In this document: positions 7,135-14,481 of the stretch, one piece after another | Layout: every line of letters begins with the position of its first letter | How positions within the stretch are numbered: the first letter of the stretch is position 1 | Assembly (NCBI RefSeq): GCF_002585305.1 | Contig: NZ_NUNF01000086.1 | Span: forward strand, 1-15,538 | DNA length: 15,538 nt | From: Bacillus sp. AFS037270 | GTDB taxonomy: Bacteria; Bacillota; Bacilli; Bacillales_B; DSM-18226 | Direction of reading: 5' to 3' | Notes under the pieces: generated by a model | The model's input: the letters and a program-made list of their open reading frames with translations, nothing else | What the model was told of the DNA's origin: nothing | The model's database searches: none | Translations under genes and position numbers: made by a program

Positions 7135-7169
7135 TTTGTAACTCCAATGTAACCAAAAACCGATAAAAT
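7135..7169 (+). promoter_or_regulatory. Candidate promoter/operator of the acyl-CoA ligase gene
   Basis: TTTGTAACTC (7135-7144), three bases, TGTAAC (7148-7153), then ten bases and TAAAAT (7164-7169). The two TGTAAC boxes are 11 bases apart, exactly as at 103-137 upstream of the transporter operon, and the distance to the -10-like hexamer is the same. No canonical -35 lies 17 bases before TAAAAT. Predicted to be the controlled promoter of the ligase gene; its distance to that start (about 40 bases after the hexamer) is reasonable. Confidence 0.45.
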
Positions 7170-7208
7170 AGAGCTATCTTATTTAGTTATAGAAGGAGCG
7201 ATTATTCG

Positions 7209-8717
7209 GTGAGGTGGGAAATGGATTGGCTGGAGCATAGAGCAAGATTAACGCCTAGAAAGAATGCCATTATCGATGAGGAAACTAACAAAACCTGGAC
7301 ATTTTCAGAATTAAATGAGCGAGCATGTGCAACCGCAAACTGGCTTTATGCCCGGGGCACTAGAAAAGGTGATCGGGTCGCCTTATTATCGCCTAATCAT
7401 ATTAGCTATTTTGATTTATTATTTGCCTGCGGAAAAATAGGCGCGATTTTTGTACCATTGAATTGGCGGTTATCACAGCATGAATTGAGGGCCATCTTAG
7501 CGGACTGTACGCCCATTTTAATAGGGATACATCAAAAATTCGAAATGCTCACACCAAAATTAACAAGCGAAGGCTTGAGCTCCTTTTTAGTAGGTGAGAC
7601 GAGTTATGAAAAGATAGTCTCATATCCCATCAATAAAGTTTCAAAAGAGCCAATTTCGGAAACAGACCCATTGGCAATGATCTATACGGGCGGAACCACC
7701 GGCAAATCAAAAGGTGTGGTATTAAGTCATCGTGCCATCCTCTGGAATGCGATCAACACGATCGTCAGCTGGAGTTTATCAATGGACGATACAACAATTA
7801 CCTATTTGCCAATGTTTCATACTGGAGGATTAAATGCCTTGAGCATTCCGATTTTGATGAGCGGCGGGACCGTCGTAATAGGGGCCAGTTTTTCTGGAGG
7901 GAAGGCGGTCGAGTCTTTACAACGATATCGATGTACCATTGTTCTCCTTGTACCGACTATGTATCATACATTAATTCAAACGAAAGAATTCGAAGTAAGC
8001 TGCTTCCCGGATATGAAGGTATTTTTATCAGGAGCAGCCCCATGCCCGCTCCTAATTTACGAAGCTTTTTATAAAAAAGGGTTAGCCTTTAAAGAAGGAT
8101 ATGGTCTGACTGAAGCAGGGCCGAATAATTTTTATATAAGCCCCGAGGATGCAAATATCAAACGCGGTTCTGTTGGGAAGCCAATGTTATTTAATTCGGT
8201 CAAATTGGTAAATGCGGATGGTTGTGAGACCAATGCAAACGAAGTTGGTGAAATAGTAATCAAAGGCAAGCATTCTTTTTCGTTTTATTGGAATCAAGAA
8301 CAAGCTACTCAGGAAACGGTTAAGGAGGGATGGATTCATACCGGTGATTTAGCCAAGCGGGATGAAGAGGGTTATATTTATATTGTCGGACGGAAAAAGG
8401 ATATGATCATAACCGGAGGAGAAAATGTGTATCCACTTGAAATAGAACACTGGCTTTCTGAACATCCTACAATTAACGAAGCGGCTGTCATCGGACTACC
8501 CGATGAAAAATGGGGCGAAATCGTAGTTGCCTTTCTTTCTCTAAAAAAACCCCACACTGTAGAAGACGAAGAATTAAGAGGTTATTGTGAGTCAAAGTTA
8601 GGCCGTTATAAAATTCCTAAACAATTTATTCGTTTAGAGGAACTGCCTAAAACACACGTCGGGAAAATGGATAAAAACAAATTAAAGGAGATTGCTTTAA
8701 ACAAGGGGAGAGCATAA
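7209..8717 (+). CDS. Acyl-CoA synthetase (AMP-forming, class I adenylate-forming enzyme)
   Basis: Activates a carboxylic acid first to an acyl-AMP, then to a CoA thioester. The 502 residues contain the complete motif set: YTGGTTGKSKGV (159-170, ATP phosphate loop), GYGLTEAGP (297-305), GWIHTGDLAKRDEEG (374-388), GRKKDMIITGGENVYP (394-409, hinge region), and PKTHVGKMDKNKLK with the adenylation lysine K486. Length and motifs fit medium- or long-chain acyl, o-succinylbenzoate-like or aromatic acid ligases; the acid cannot be assigned. AAGGAG at 7193-7198 supports the GTG at 7209, though the 10-base spacing is long; ATG 7221 with GAGGTGG just upstream is a possible alternative that removes four residues. 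Monocistronic, with a promoter-proximal element shared with the transporter operon. Confidence 0.9.
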   Translation: MRWEMDWLEHRARLTPRKNAIIDEETNKTWTFSELNERACATANWLYARGTRKGDRVALLSPNHISYFDLLFACGKIGAIFVPLNWRLSQHELRAILADCTPILIGIHQKFEMLTPKLTSEGLSSFLVGETSYEKIVSYPINKVSKEPISETDPLAMIYTGGTTGKSKGVVLSHRAILWNAINTIVSWSLSMDDTTITYLPMFHTGGLNALSIPILMSGGTVVIGASFSGGKAVESLQRYRCTIVLLVPTMYHTLIQTKEFEVSCFPDMKVFLSGAAPCPLLIYEAFYKKGLAFKEGYGLTEAGPNNFYISPEDANIKRGSVGKPMLFNSVKLVNADGCETNANEVGEIVIKGKHSFSFYWNQEQATQETVKEGWIHTGDLAKRDEEGYIYIVGRKKDMIITGGENVYPLEIEHWLSEHPTINEAAVIGLPDEKWGEIVVAFLSLKKPHTVEDEELRGYCESKLGRYKIPKQFIRLEELPKTHVGKMDKNKLKEIALNKGRA

Positions 8718-8732
8718 ATTTCTTCCCTTGTT
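8700..8732. terminator. Hairpin between convergent ligase and LysR genes
   Basis: AACAAGGGGA (8700-8709) pairs with TTCCCTTGTT (8723-8732) over ten positions with one G-T wobble and a 13-base loop. The left arm overlaps the last codons of the ligase. The T-runs after the stem are weak on both sides, so it may act as a modest bidirectional terminator for the two convergent genes. Confidence 0.55.
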
Positions 8733-8760
8733 AGTTTGTGTTCAGGGGCGAGTCCAGAAA

Positions 8761-9645
8761 TTATACTAATTCAGCTGCCCCTTCAATAAATAATTTGGAT
8801 ACAATCGATTGGGTTTTATTAATATTATTAACAAGATAAAAATATCGTTCGTCATCAAAGTTCTGAATGCTATACATTTTCAGCATGTGATGGCGGGAAT
8901 ATTCACGCGCAGCTACTTCTGAAATGATGGAGATGCCGACATTTTCAATAACCATTTGTATTAAGCTCTGTCCATCCTCAATATAGGAAACAATATTTAA
9001 TTGGTCCTTGCTAATTTTATTTTTTTTCAAAAATCTTTCTAATAAAGCGTTCGTTCCTGAATCAGAATTCCTCATGATAAAAGGGTATTGTAAGATTTCA
9101 TTTATTTCTACTGGTTCGGTTATCCTAATTTCATTAGAGGTAACGAGGACGAGTTTTTCTTTTAATAATGGTATGTAGCGTAATTTATCATCCTCGAATT
9201 TCTGACCTAACAACCCTAGGTCAACTGAACCATTTAGGACTTTTTCGGCAACATGTTTTGATGAAGACTGATTGATATGAAAGATGACCTCAGGATATTG
9301 CGCTCTAAATTGTTTGATCATTTTCGGAACCATAAACTGTCCAGGAACAGAACTTGTTGCAATTCGAATCATTCCTCGAAGTGATGTCATGCCCTCCTTT
9401 AAATCAAGCAAGGCCTGATCTTTAATAAGTAAAAGTTGACGGGCCCAATGATACAACCGTTCCCCATGTGGAGTAAGGATACTTTCCCGGCCCACACGAT
9501 CAAATAATTTCACACCCAGCGTTTTCTCGAGTCCTTGTATATGTGAACTGACCGTTGATTGGCTTAAGAAGATATCTTCTGCCGCTTTGGAAAAGCTTTT
9601 ATGTTCAACAACTTTTGTAAATACATAGAGTTGGTGTAAATCCAT
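8761..9645 (-). CDS. LysR-family transcriptional regulator (CysL-like subgroup)
   Basis: DNA-binding regulator of 294 residues, the usual LysR size. The winged helix-turn-helix occupies residues 1-60 (MDLHQLYVFTKVVEHKSFSK, then AAEDIFLSQSTVSSHIQGLE), followed by the linker helix and a two-lobed effector-binding domain from about residue 90. Phrases such as GMIRIATSSVPGQFMVPKMI, YPFIMRNSDSGTNALLERFL and VGISIISEVAAREY resemble the CysL/YwfK and selenium-associated LysR groups, but the effector cannot be read from sequence. TAAGGAG lies nine bases before the ATG. It converges on the ligase gene, so it is not in the classic divergent position for a regulator of that gene. Whether it controls the TGTAAC-box promoters is open. 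Confidence 0.88.
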   Translation of the reverse strand: MDLHQLYVFTKVVEHKSFSKAAEDIFLSQSTVSSHIQGLEKTLGVKLFDRVGRESILTPHGERLYHWARQLLLIKDQALLDLKEGMTSLRGMIRIATSSVPGQFMVPKMIKQFRAQYPEVIFHINQSSSKHVAEKVLNGSVDLGLLGQKFEDDKLRYIPLLKEKLVLVTSNEIRITEPVEINEILQYPFIMRNSDSGTNALLERFLKKNKISKDQLNIVSYIEDGQSLIQMVIENVGISIISEVAAREYSRHHMLKMYSIQNFDDERYFYLVNNINKTQSIVSKLFIEGAAELV

Positions 9646-9765
9646 TAAATCTTCTCCTTAAATTGATATAATCGATGGTGGATGATAGGTGATCTAGATA
9701 AATAGTAGCTTACCATAAATACACATCTATAAGTGAACCTGGACTTATTAAATTTGTATGCGTAC
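9646..9765 (-). other. Upstream region of the LysR gene
   Basis: AT-rich gap of about 120 bases between the LysR start and the terminator of the next minus-strand gene. It must hold the LysR promoter, but I find no hexamer pair good enough to name. No small open frame with a ribosome binding site was seen. Confidence 0.4.
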
Positions 9766-9795
9766 AAAAAAGGAGTGATGGATGAACATCACTCC
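9766..9795 (-). terminator. Rho-independent terminator of the RBBP9-like gene
   Basis: Perfect nine-base inverted repeat GGAGTGATG (9772-9780) and CATCACTCC (9787-9795) with a six-base loop. Read on the minus strand it is followed by six T residues (9771-9766). It lies just after the minus-strand hydrolase stop and before the LysR upstream region. Confidence 0.92.
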
Positions 9796-9801
9796 GCTGC
9801 G

Positions 9802-10374
9802 TTAATTGAGTATTGGCATTTTATGTGTTAGAGATAAATCAAGTATTGATGGCCACTTTCCATGACCTGATGCCGGATTAATATGACCAGCATTAGGTAA
9901 GACAATAGAAGGATGATCTAGATTTAAATAGTTTCCCGCATCCTCCATATTGCAATAAGGATCATTATTTGAGTGGATAAACAATATTTCCTCTGCTGTC
10001 CTTGATAAATGGCTGCTAGTTAAAGGTACAGGAAAAAAAGATGCTGCTTCCTTAAGTGTGATCGTTGGAGATGGTGGCGCGACTAGGATTACGCGCTTAG
10101 CTAACTTTTTGGTTGTAGCGGCTGCATAATGAAGCCAAAGGAGACAGCCTAGACTATGTGTGATAACGGTAAGTTCTGAATTGGCAGGTATCGTTTCCAT
10201 CGCCTGATGTAATTCCTTTAACCATACCTTAAGATTTGGTGCATGAAAAGTTGAAAAGGTTGGATAACTCACTGGATAATTTTTTTCAGTTAAAGTGTCC
10301 GCCAGCCACGTCTGCCAATGGTCATGGCCGCTCCCGCCTAACCCATGAATAATAAGAAAATGTTGTTGACTCAT
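9802..10374 (-). CDS. RBBP9/YdeN-type serine hydrolase
   Basis: Small alpha/beta hydrolase of 190 residues (191 if the first of two adjacent ATGs is used). The N-terminus FLIIHGLGGSGHDHWQTWL is the family signature of RBBP9/YdeN proteins. The nucleophile is in VITHSLGCLLW (Ser74), the acid in IHSNNDPYC (Asp138), and the base in NAGHINPASGHGKWP (His164). There is no cap domain, which fits the short length. The start at 10374 is preferred because GGAGGGG is six bases away from it but only three from the ATG at 10377. Natural substrate unknown. It has its own promoter (TTGTAA/TATAAT) and terminator, so it is monocistronic and not obviously part of the carboxylate system. Confidence 0.88.
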   Translation of the reverse strand: MSQQHFLIIHGLGGSGHDHWQTWLADTLTEKNYPVSYPTFSTFHAPNLKVWLKELHQAMETIPANSELTVITHSLGCLLWLHYAAATTKKLAKRVILVAPPSPTITLKEAASFFPVPLTSSHLSRTAEEILFIHSNNDPYCNMEDAGNYLNLDHPSIVLPNAGHINPASGHGKWPSILDLSLTHKMPILN

Positions 10375-10435
10375 CATACCCCTCCATTAAATTAAATATA
10401 CATTATTCCGATTGATTAAGTTGGTATTTCTAAAA

Positions 10436-10464
10436 ATTATAATGTTTTTAAGCCAAAATTACAA
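10436..10464 (-). promoter_or_regulatory. Sigma-A promoter of the RBBP9-like gene
   Basis: On the minus strand TTGTAA (10464-10459) and a perfect TATAAT (10441-10436) are separated by 17 bases. The predicted start near 10429 leaves a leader of about 50 bases before the gene. Confidence 0.8.
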
Positions 10465-10474
10465 CAGATGATGG

Positions 10475-10503
10475 TTAATTAGTTTCAAAAAAGGATGTAT
10501 ATT
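10475..10503 (+). promoter_or_regulatory. Possible promoter of the RNA helicase gene
   Basis: TTAATT (10475-10480) and TATATT (10498-10503) are 17 bases apart. The -35 is weak. A start near 10510 would leave a leader of about 50 bases before the TTG start. Only a tentative call. Confidence 0.3.
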
Positions 10504-10566
10504 TGCAATTACCACGATAAACAATCAATATTAGTGAATAGGTAAATTAGAAAGTAGGGGTATTTG

Positions 10567-11982
10567 TTGTCAGATTTCTTATCGCTAGGCATATCTAAAG
10601 AGTTAACGGATCAATTACGCGCTTACGGTGTCGCGGTTCCCACACCGATTCAAAAACAGGCCATTCCATTGGTGATGAACGGGAAAGATGTAATCGCCCA
10701 GGCACAAACGGGAACAGGTAAAACCTTTGCCTTTATCTTGCCCATTCTTGAAAAAATAGACCGAAATGCTTCGCACATACAGGCACTTATAGTTGCACCA
10801 ACAAGGGAATTGGCTTTACAGATCACAGAGGAAATTGAGAAATTAATAGAGAATATAAAAGGTTTAGCTGTATTAGCGGTCTATGGAGGCCAAGACGTTG
10901 ATAAACAGTTAAAAAAATTAAAAAGAAATCCGCAAATTGTAGTGGGAACACCTGGACGTCTGTTAGATCATATTCGTAGAGAGACAGTACGCTTGGGTGA
11001 AACAGATTTCCTTGTATTAGATGAAGCAGACCAAATGCTCCACATTGGCTTTCTTAGTGAGGTAGAGGAGATTATAAAGGAAACACCAAATACTAGGCAA
11101 ACCTTGCTGTTTTCAGCTACCATGCCGCCAGAAGTAAGAAAGTTAGCAGAAAAACATATGCAGAGACCTGAATATATTCAGATTGAAAAAACACAGGGTC
11201 CTGCTATAAGTGTAAAGCAAATGGCGGTTCATACTACCGACAGAGGAAAACAAGCATCACTCATTGATTTAATTGAAACTTATCGCCCCTTCTTAGCGGT
11301 TATTTTTTGCCGGACGAAACGCAGGGTCAGTAAATTGTACGATGCACTGAAGGCCCATGGTTTTTCATGTGACGAGTTACATGGAGACCTTTCTCAGTCT
11401 AAACGGGAACAGGTCATGAAACGATTTAGGGAGGCAGAAATACAATTGTTGGTCGCAACGGATGTCGCGGCAAGAGGTCTGGATGTTGAGGGAATTACCC
11501 ATGTCTTTAACTATGACATACCGCAGGATGCTGAAAGTTATGTCCATCGAATCGGTCGGACAGGCAGAGCAGGTATGACCGGACTGGCAGTAACATTCTA
11601 TTCCTCGGCCGACCGGCCTGCACTTGATCAAATTGAAAAAGAACTATCTATAACCATTCCAAAACAAAATGATGGGAATGCCAAAAAAGAAAAAGAGAAG
11701 TCTGAAGAGGGCATCGCGGCAAGGCGGCGTAATCCATCGACAGAAAAACGCGGTCAAGGAAGGGAAAGGCAGAATAGAGATTCAAAAGATCGTAATAGGG
11801 CTAAAAGCGGGAATGACAGAAGGTCGGAGGGTTCAAGCAGGGGTCCTAAGAAGGAGACACCTAAGAAATCTAGTGGGGCAAGAGATAGTCAAGGGAAACG
11901 GGCTAACTACTCTACTTTCAGCAAATCCAATCGAGGAAGCGGTAAACTGACAGCACCATCTAGAAGTAAAGGGAAGCGATAG
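10567..11982 (+). CDS. DEAD-box ATP-dependent RNA helicase
   Basis: RNA-remodelling helicase of about 471 residues. All superfamily 2 motifs are present (numbers from the alternative start at 10564): Q-motif TPIQKQAI (27-34), motif I AQTGTGKT (47-54), Ia PTRELA, Ib TPGR, DEAD (153-156), SAT (184-186), AVIFCRTKR, TDVAARGLD (299-307) and HRIGRTGRAG (328-337). After residue 370 comes a roughly 100-residue tail very rich in Lys, Arg, Ser and Gly, likely disordered and RNA-binding. There is no DbpA/YxiN-like C-terminal RNA-binding domain, so it is closer to the CshA/CshB/RhlE kind; I do not assign a symbol. Two adjacent TTG codons can start it: 10567 is six bases after AGGGG and 10564 only three. 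An in-frame TAG at 10555 rules out earlier starts. Confidence 0.9.
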   Translation: MSDFLSLGISKELTDQLRAYGVAVPTPIQKQAIPLVMNGKDVIAQAQTGTGKTFAFILPILEKIDRNASHIQALIVAPTRELALQITEEIEKLIENIKGLAVLAVYGGQDVDKQLKKLKRNPQIVVGTPGRLLDHIRRETVRLGETDFLVLDEADQMLHIGFLSEVEEIIKETPNTRQTLLFSATMPPEVRKLAEKHMQRPEYIQIEKTQGPAISVKQMAVHTTDRGKQASLIDLIETYRPFLAVIFCRTKRRVSKLYDALKAHGFSCDELHGDLSQSKREQVMKRFREAEIQLLVATDVAARGLDVEGITHVFNYDIPQDAESYVHRIGRTGRAGMTGLAVTFYSSADRPALDQIEKELSITIPKQNDGNAKKEKEKSEEGIAARRRNPSTEKRGQGRERQNRDSKDRNRAKSGNDRRSEGSSRGPKKETPKKSSGARDSQGKRANYSTFSKSNRGSGKLTAPSRSKGKR

Positions 11983-12018
11983 AAAAAGAGAGGGACTGAT
12001 CCATGATCTGTCCCTCTC
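11983..12018. terminator. Hairpin between convergent helicase and symporter genes
   Basis: GAGAGGGAC (11988-11996) pairs perfectly with GTCCCTCTC (12010-12018), with an inner GATC/GATC extension and a three-base loop. On the minus strand it is followed by five T residues (11987-11983), a canonical terminator for transcripts coming from the symporter gene. In the plus direction there is no T-run, so helicase termination is weaker or relies on stem strength. Confidence 0.85.
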
Positions 12019-12072
12019 GGTCTTGGTAAAGGAAATTATAGGTTTACTACTTGTGGATAATTTACAGGTTTA

Positions 12073-12203
12073 GAAGCGTCCAGCTCCAGCGCCTAGCCCC
12101 TCGATGGTCTACAGCCAATCCGTCCAAAAGGTTAAAAAGCAACCTTTCGGCCGGCTCGTCTTATGCTTGTCGGGGCTGACCAAGGCGCTTGCGCTTTTGT
12201 TTT
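12073..12203. repeat. Intergenic repeat, copy 2 (complete)
   Basis: About 130 bases; the right 89 match the copy at the window start at 86 positions. The ends pair: AGCGCCT-AGCCCC (12088-12100) with GGGGCT (12172-12177) and AGGCGCT (12183-12189), so a transcript would fold into a long stem with a five-base bulge. Inside is a perfect hairpin AAAGGTT (12126-12132) with AACCTTT (12140-12146). The element reaches the last bases before the symporter stop codon, so it forms the 3' untranslated region of that mRNA. Elements of this look are, from memory, numerous in Bacillaceae; no transposase or open frame of its own is present. Confidence 0.85.
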
Positions 12204-13740
12204 ATCCTCGAATTCCAATTCCAGTATTGGATTTTACAAGCACTTCATCAAACTTTTTCACATCTGCTTTTTGTCTAGAGAAAATAGTTCCTAAATACCC
12301 GGCAATAAATCCAAGTGGAATCGAAACAATCCCCGGAGTAGTATAAGGGAAAATAGGATTCCCAACAAAAATAGCTTTTCCTGCTTCAGGGCTGAAAACA
12401 TTCGGGCTAATAATAACTAGTCCTATTGCTGAAATCAGTCCAATGACCATAGCCCAGACTGCACCGTTAGTATTAAAACGTTTCCAATAAATGGTGTAAA
12501 TAATGACCGGTAAGTTTGCACTTGCAGCCACGGCAAATGCAAGCGAGACAAGAAAGGCTACATTTAGAGTTTGAGCACCTAAAGCTAAAATAATGGAAAT
12601 GACAGAAACACCGATTGCAGCCCAGCGAGCCATACTGACCTGCTGCTTTTCAGATGCTTTACCCTTTCGTAAAATTTCATTATAGAAATCATGGGCAAAG
12701 GCAGACGCTGCAGTTAACACTAATCCTGCCACGACAGCAAGAATGGTTGCAAAGGCGACAGCGGAGATAAAAGCAAACAACATATTACCGCCAATCGCTT
12801 TGGCTAAAAGAGGTGCGGCCATATTGCCGGCAGGGTTAGCAGCAATAATTTCAGAATTTCCAACAAACGCTGCAGCGCCGAAGCCGAGGAAAATGGTCAT
12901 GACATAAAAGATTCCAATGATCCAAGTTGCATACACCACAGAAGAACGGGCTGTTTTTGCATCTTTTACAGTAAAGAAACGGACGAGAATATGCGGCAGC
13001 CCGGCAGTACCGAGTACTAACCCCATGTTTAAGGAGATGGTATCAAGACCGATTTTGTACTTAACCCCAGGATTTAAGAAAGATTCTTTTAAAGGTGTAG
13101 CTGTTTTCATTTGATCAAACATATCAGTGATACTCCAATTAAACTTCGCTAACACAATAATCGAGATTAAGAAAGTACCGCCCATTAATAGAATGGCTTT
13201 AATAATCTGGACCCAGCTTGTTGCATGCATTCCGCCAAAAATAACATAGACTGTCATTAAGACCCCAACAATTAAAACGGAGGTTGTGTAGTTTAAACCT
13301 AATAATAATTTAATAAGTGCACCTGCTCCGACAAGTTGGGCAATCATATAAAAAATAGAAATGGCAACTGTATTCATAGCTGCAAACCCGCGTATTTTTT
13401 TAGCATCAAAACGAGCTGCAATCATATCTGCAAAAGTATATTTCCCCAGGTTCCTTAATGGTTCTGCTACCAAATAAAGAACGACTAAATAGGCCACTAG
13501 AAAACCAATGCTATAAAAAAATCCGTCAAACCCTGTTAAGGCGACTGCTCCGGCAATTCCAAGGAATGATGCTGCTGACATATAATCCCCAGCTATGGCC
13601 ATGCCATTTTGCCAGCCTGTTAGTCCCCCTCCTGCTGTGTAAAATTCGCTTGCATTCTTTGTTTTTTTAGAAGCGAAGTAGGTGATGATTAATGTAACGA
13701 AAACAATGCCAAGAAACATGATAAATGCAGGAGTATTCAT
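12202..13740 (-). CDS. actP: Cation/acetate symporter, ActP/YwcA-like (SSS family)
   Basis: Sodium- or proton-coupled uptake of acetate or similar short monocarboxylates by a 512-residue polytopic membrane protein with about 13 hydrophobic helices. Family landmarks: FYTAGGGLTGWQNGMAIAGD followed by YMSAASFLGIAG (33-64), EPLRNLGKYTFADMIAARF (93-111), the IFGGMHATSWVQIIKA stretch, LPHILVRFFTV, and the helix with TILAVVAGLVLTAASAFAHD. The pairing with a DUF485 gene directly upstream is the arrangement of Bacillus ywcB-ywcA and enterobacterial yjcH-actP. AAAGGAGG precedes the ATG, and the start overlaps the DUF485 stop as ATGA. No acetyl-CoA synthetase lies alongside. Acetate as substrate is inferred from the family. 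Confidence 0.88.
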   Translation of the reverse strand: MNTPAFIMFLGIVFVTLIITYFASKKTKNASEFYTAGGGLTGWQNGMAIAGDYMSAASFLGIAGAVALTGFDGFFYSIGFLVAYLVVLYLVAEPLRNLGKYTFADMIAARFDAKKIRGFAAMNTVAISIFYMIAQLVGAGALIKLLLGLNYTTSVLIVGVLMTVYVIFGGMHATSWVQIIKAILLMGGTFLISIIVLAKFNWSITDMFDQMKTATPLKESFLNPGVKYKIGLDTISLNMGLVLGTAGLPHILVRFFTVKDAKTARSSVVYATWIIGIFYVMTIFLGFGAAAFVGNSEIIAANPAGNMAAPLLAKAIGGNMLFAFISAVAFATILAVVAGLVLTAASAFAHDFYNEILRKGKASEKQQVSMARWAAIGVSVISIILALGAQTLNVAFLVSLAFAVAASANLPVIIYTIYWKRFNTNGAVWAMVIGLISAIGLVIISPNVFSPEAGKAIFVGNPIFPYTTPGIVSIPLGFIAGYLGTIFSRQKADVKKFDEVLVKSNTGIGIRG

Positions 13741-14066
13741 TCGTTCTTTCCTCCTTTTTGGACCACTTCATTTGCTAACTTATCAAATTTAGCTGCTTTT
13801 TTTGAATAAAGCATACATAATCCCCACGTCATAACGAATTGTAGGAATGCAAAGACCCAAGCCCAGGTAATACTTCCGATAAATTTATGATTTAGGATGG
13901 TTGAATAGGAAGTGAGAATAGGCAGTGCAAAATAAAAGCAAAAGAAGAAGATCGTGATTGGAATAATAAACTTTTTCTTTTCGGAGAGTAATTTTTGAAA
14001 TGCAGCTGAATGAACAATAGTAGTGTAATCGCTTTCAGAATTGATTTTTGTTTTCCGTGCCTCCAA
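13737..14066 (-). CDS. DUF485 membrane protein (YwcB/YjcH-like)
   Basis: Small protein of 109 residues with two predicted membrane helices (about 34-54 and 64-87), a soluble N-terminus carrying YTTIVHSAAFQKLLSEKKKF, which is the DUF485 signature, and a charged C-terminus. Function is not established; the gene is almost always partnered with an acetate-type symporter, so an accessory role in that transport is inferred. The TTG at 14066 is the start: GGGGGG lies seven bases upstream and an in-frame TGA a few codons earlier rules out a longer protein. First gene of a two-gene operon with the symporter. Confidence 0.85.
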   Translation of the reverse strand: MEARKTKINSESDYTTIVHSAAFQKLLSEKKKFIIPITIFFFCFYFALPILTSYSTILNHKFIGSITWAWVFAFLQFVMTWGLCMLYSKKAAKFDKLANEVVQKGGKNE

Positions 14067-14240
14067 TGGGAAGCCCCCCTCTCATTTACATATAAGCATG
14101 ACATAGGGTGTAAATGGTATAACAAAAAACGAAGCTAGAGTAGAAAGTCCCTCCCTTTTTCAAAAACAGATTTTTCTTAAAATTACAACTTCATTTTTAA
14201 TTATAGTAACAATAAAAATAAATAAGCAAGCAAAAATATA

Positions 14241-14266
14241 AAAAATAGTAATTTTTTACTATTTTT
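14241..14266. terminator. AT-only perfect inverted repeat
   Basis: AAAAATAGTA (14241-14250) and TACTATTTTT (14257-14266) are perfect ten-base arms with a six-base loop. Each strand ends the stem with five T residues, so it could be a weak bidirectional terminator behind the tRNA, or an operator upstream of the DUF485 gene. The stem has a single G-C pair, so thermal stability is low. Apart from this the 14067-14295 gap shows no gene and no promoter I would name. Confidence 0.4.
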
Positions 14267-14290
14267 GGAAAAGTGTAGTTAGCGCAAAAT

Positions 14291-14319
14291 AAAAAAACTC
14301 TCTGCTTTCGCAAAGAGTT
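14291..14319 (-). terminator. Rho-independent terminator of tRNA-Ala
   Basis: On the minus strand AACTCTTTGC (14319-14310) pairs with GCAGAGAGTT (14305-14296) through a GAAA tetraloop, with one wobble pair. The stem runs into a T tract. It lies nine bases beyond the tRNA 3' end and indicates a single-gene transcript. Confidence 0.9.
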
Positions 14320-14327
14320 TATTAATA

Positions 14328-14400
<73 letters not shown>

Positions 14401-14420
14401 GTTTATGTGGTACAAGAAGA

Positions 14421-14449
14421 ATTATATCTGTCTTATAAAAATCTTGCAA
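14421..14449 (-). promoter_or_regulatory. Sigma-A promoter of tRNA-Ala
   Basis: Minus-strand TTGCAA (14449-14444), a 17-base spacer and a perfect TATAAT (14426-14421). The -10 ends 20 bases before the mature 5' end of the tRNA, leaving a short 5' leader for RNase P. Confidence 0.88.
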
Positions 14450-14481
14450 GTGGAAATTTAAAGAATATGATATTTTTTATT

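Noticed and set aside
5055..8717. OleABC-like olefin/beta-lactone pathway (thiolase-fold enzyme, alpha/beta hydrolase, AMP ligase in order)
   Set aside because: OleB proteins are haloalkane-dehalogenase-like with an Asp nucleophile, whereas the hydrolase here has a Ser elbow (GWSTGG). The thiolase-fold protein lacks the OleA Asn, and no OleD reductase is present.
8761..9645. LysR protein as the obvious regulator of the ligase and transporter operon
   Set aside because: It is convergent to the ligase, and the TGTAAC elements are direct repeats, not T-N11-A palindromes typical of LysR sites. The link is not supported, though not excluded.
11669..11950. 93-codon plus-strand frame inside the helicase tail
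   Set aside because: It is the alternate reading of a low-complexity basic region in another frame. It lacks a ribosome binding site, and the tail frame fits the gene.
12104..12346. 80-codon plus-strand open frame
   Set aside because: It begins inside the intergenic repeat and runs antisense into the symporter gene. It has no ribosome binding site and no protein-like character.
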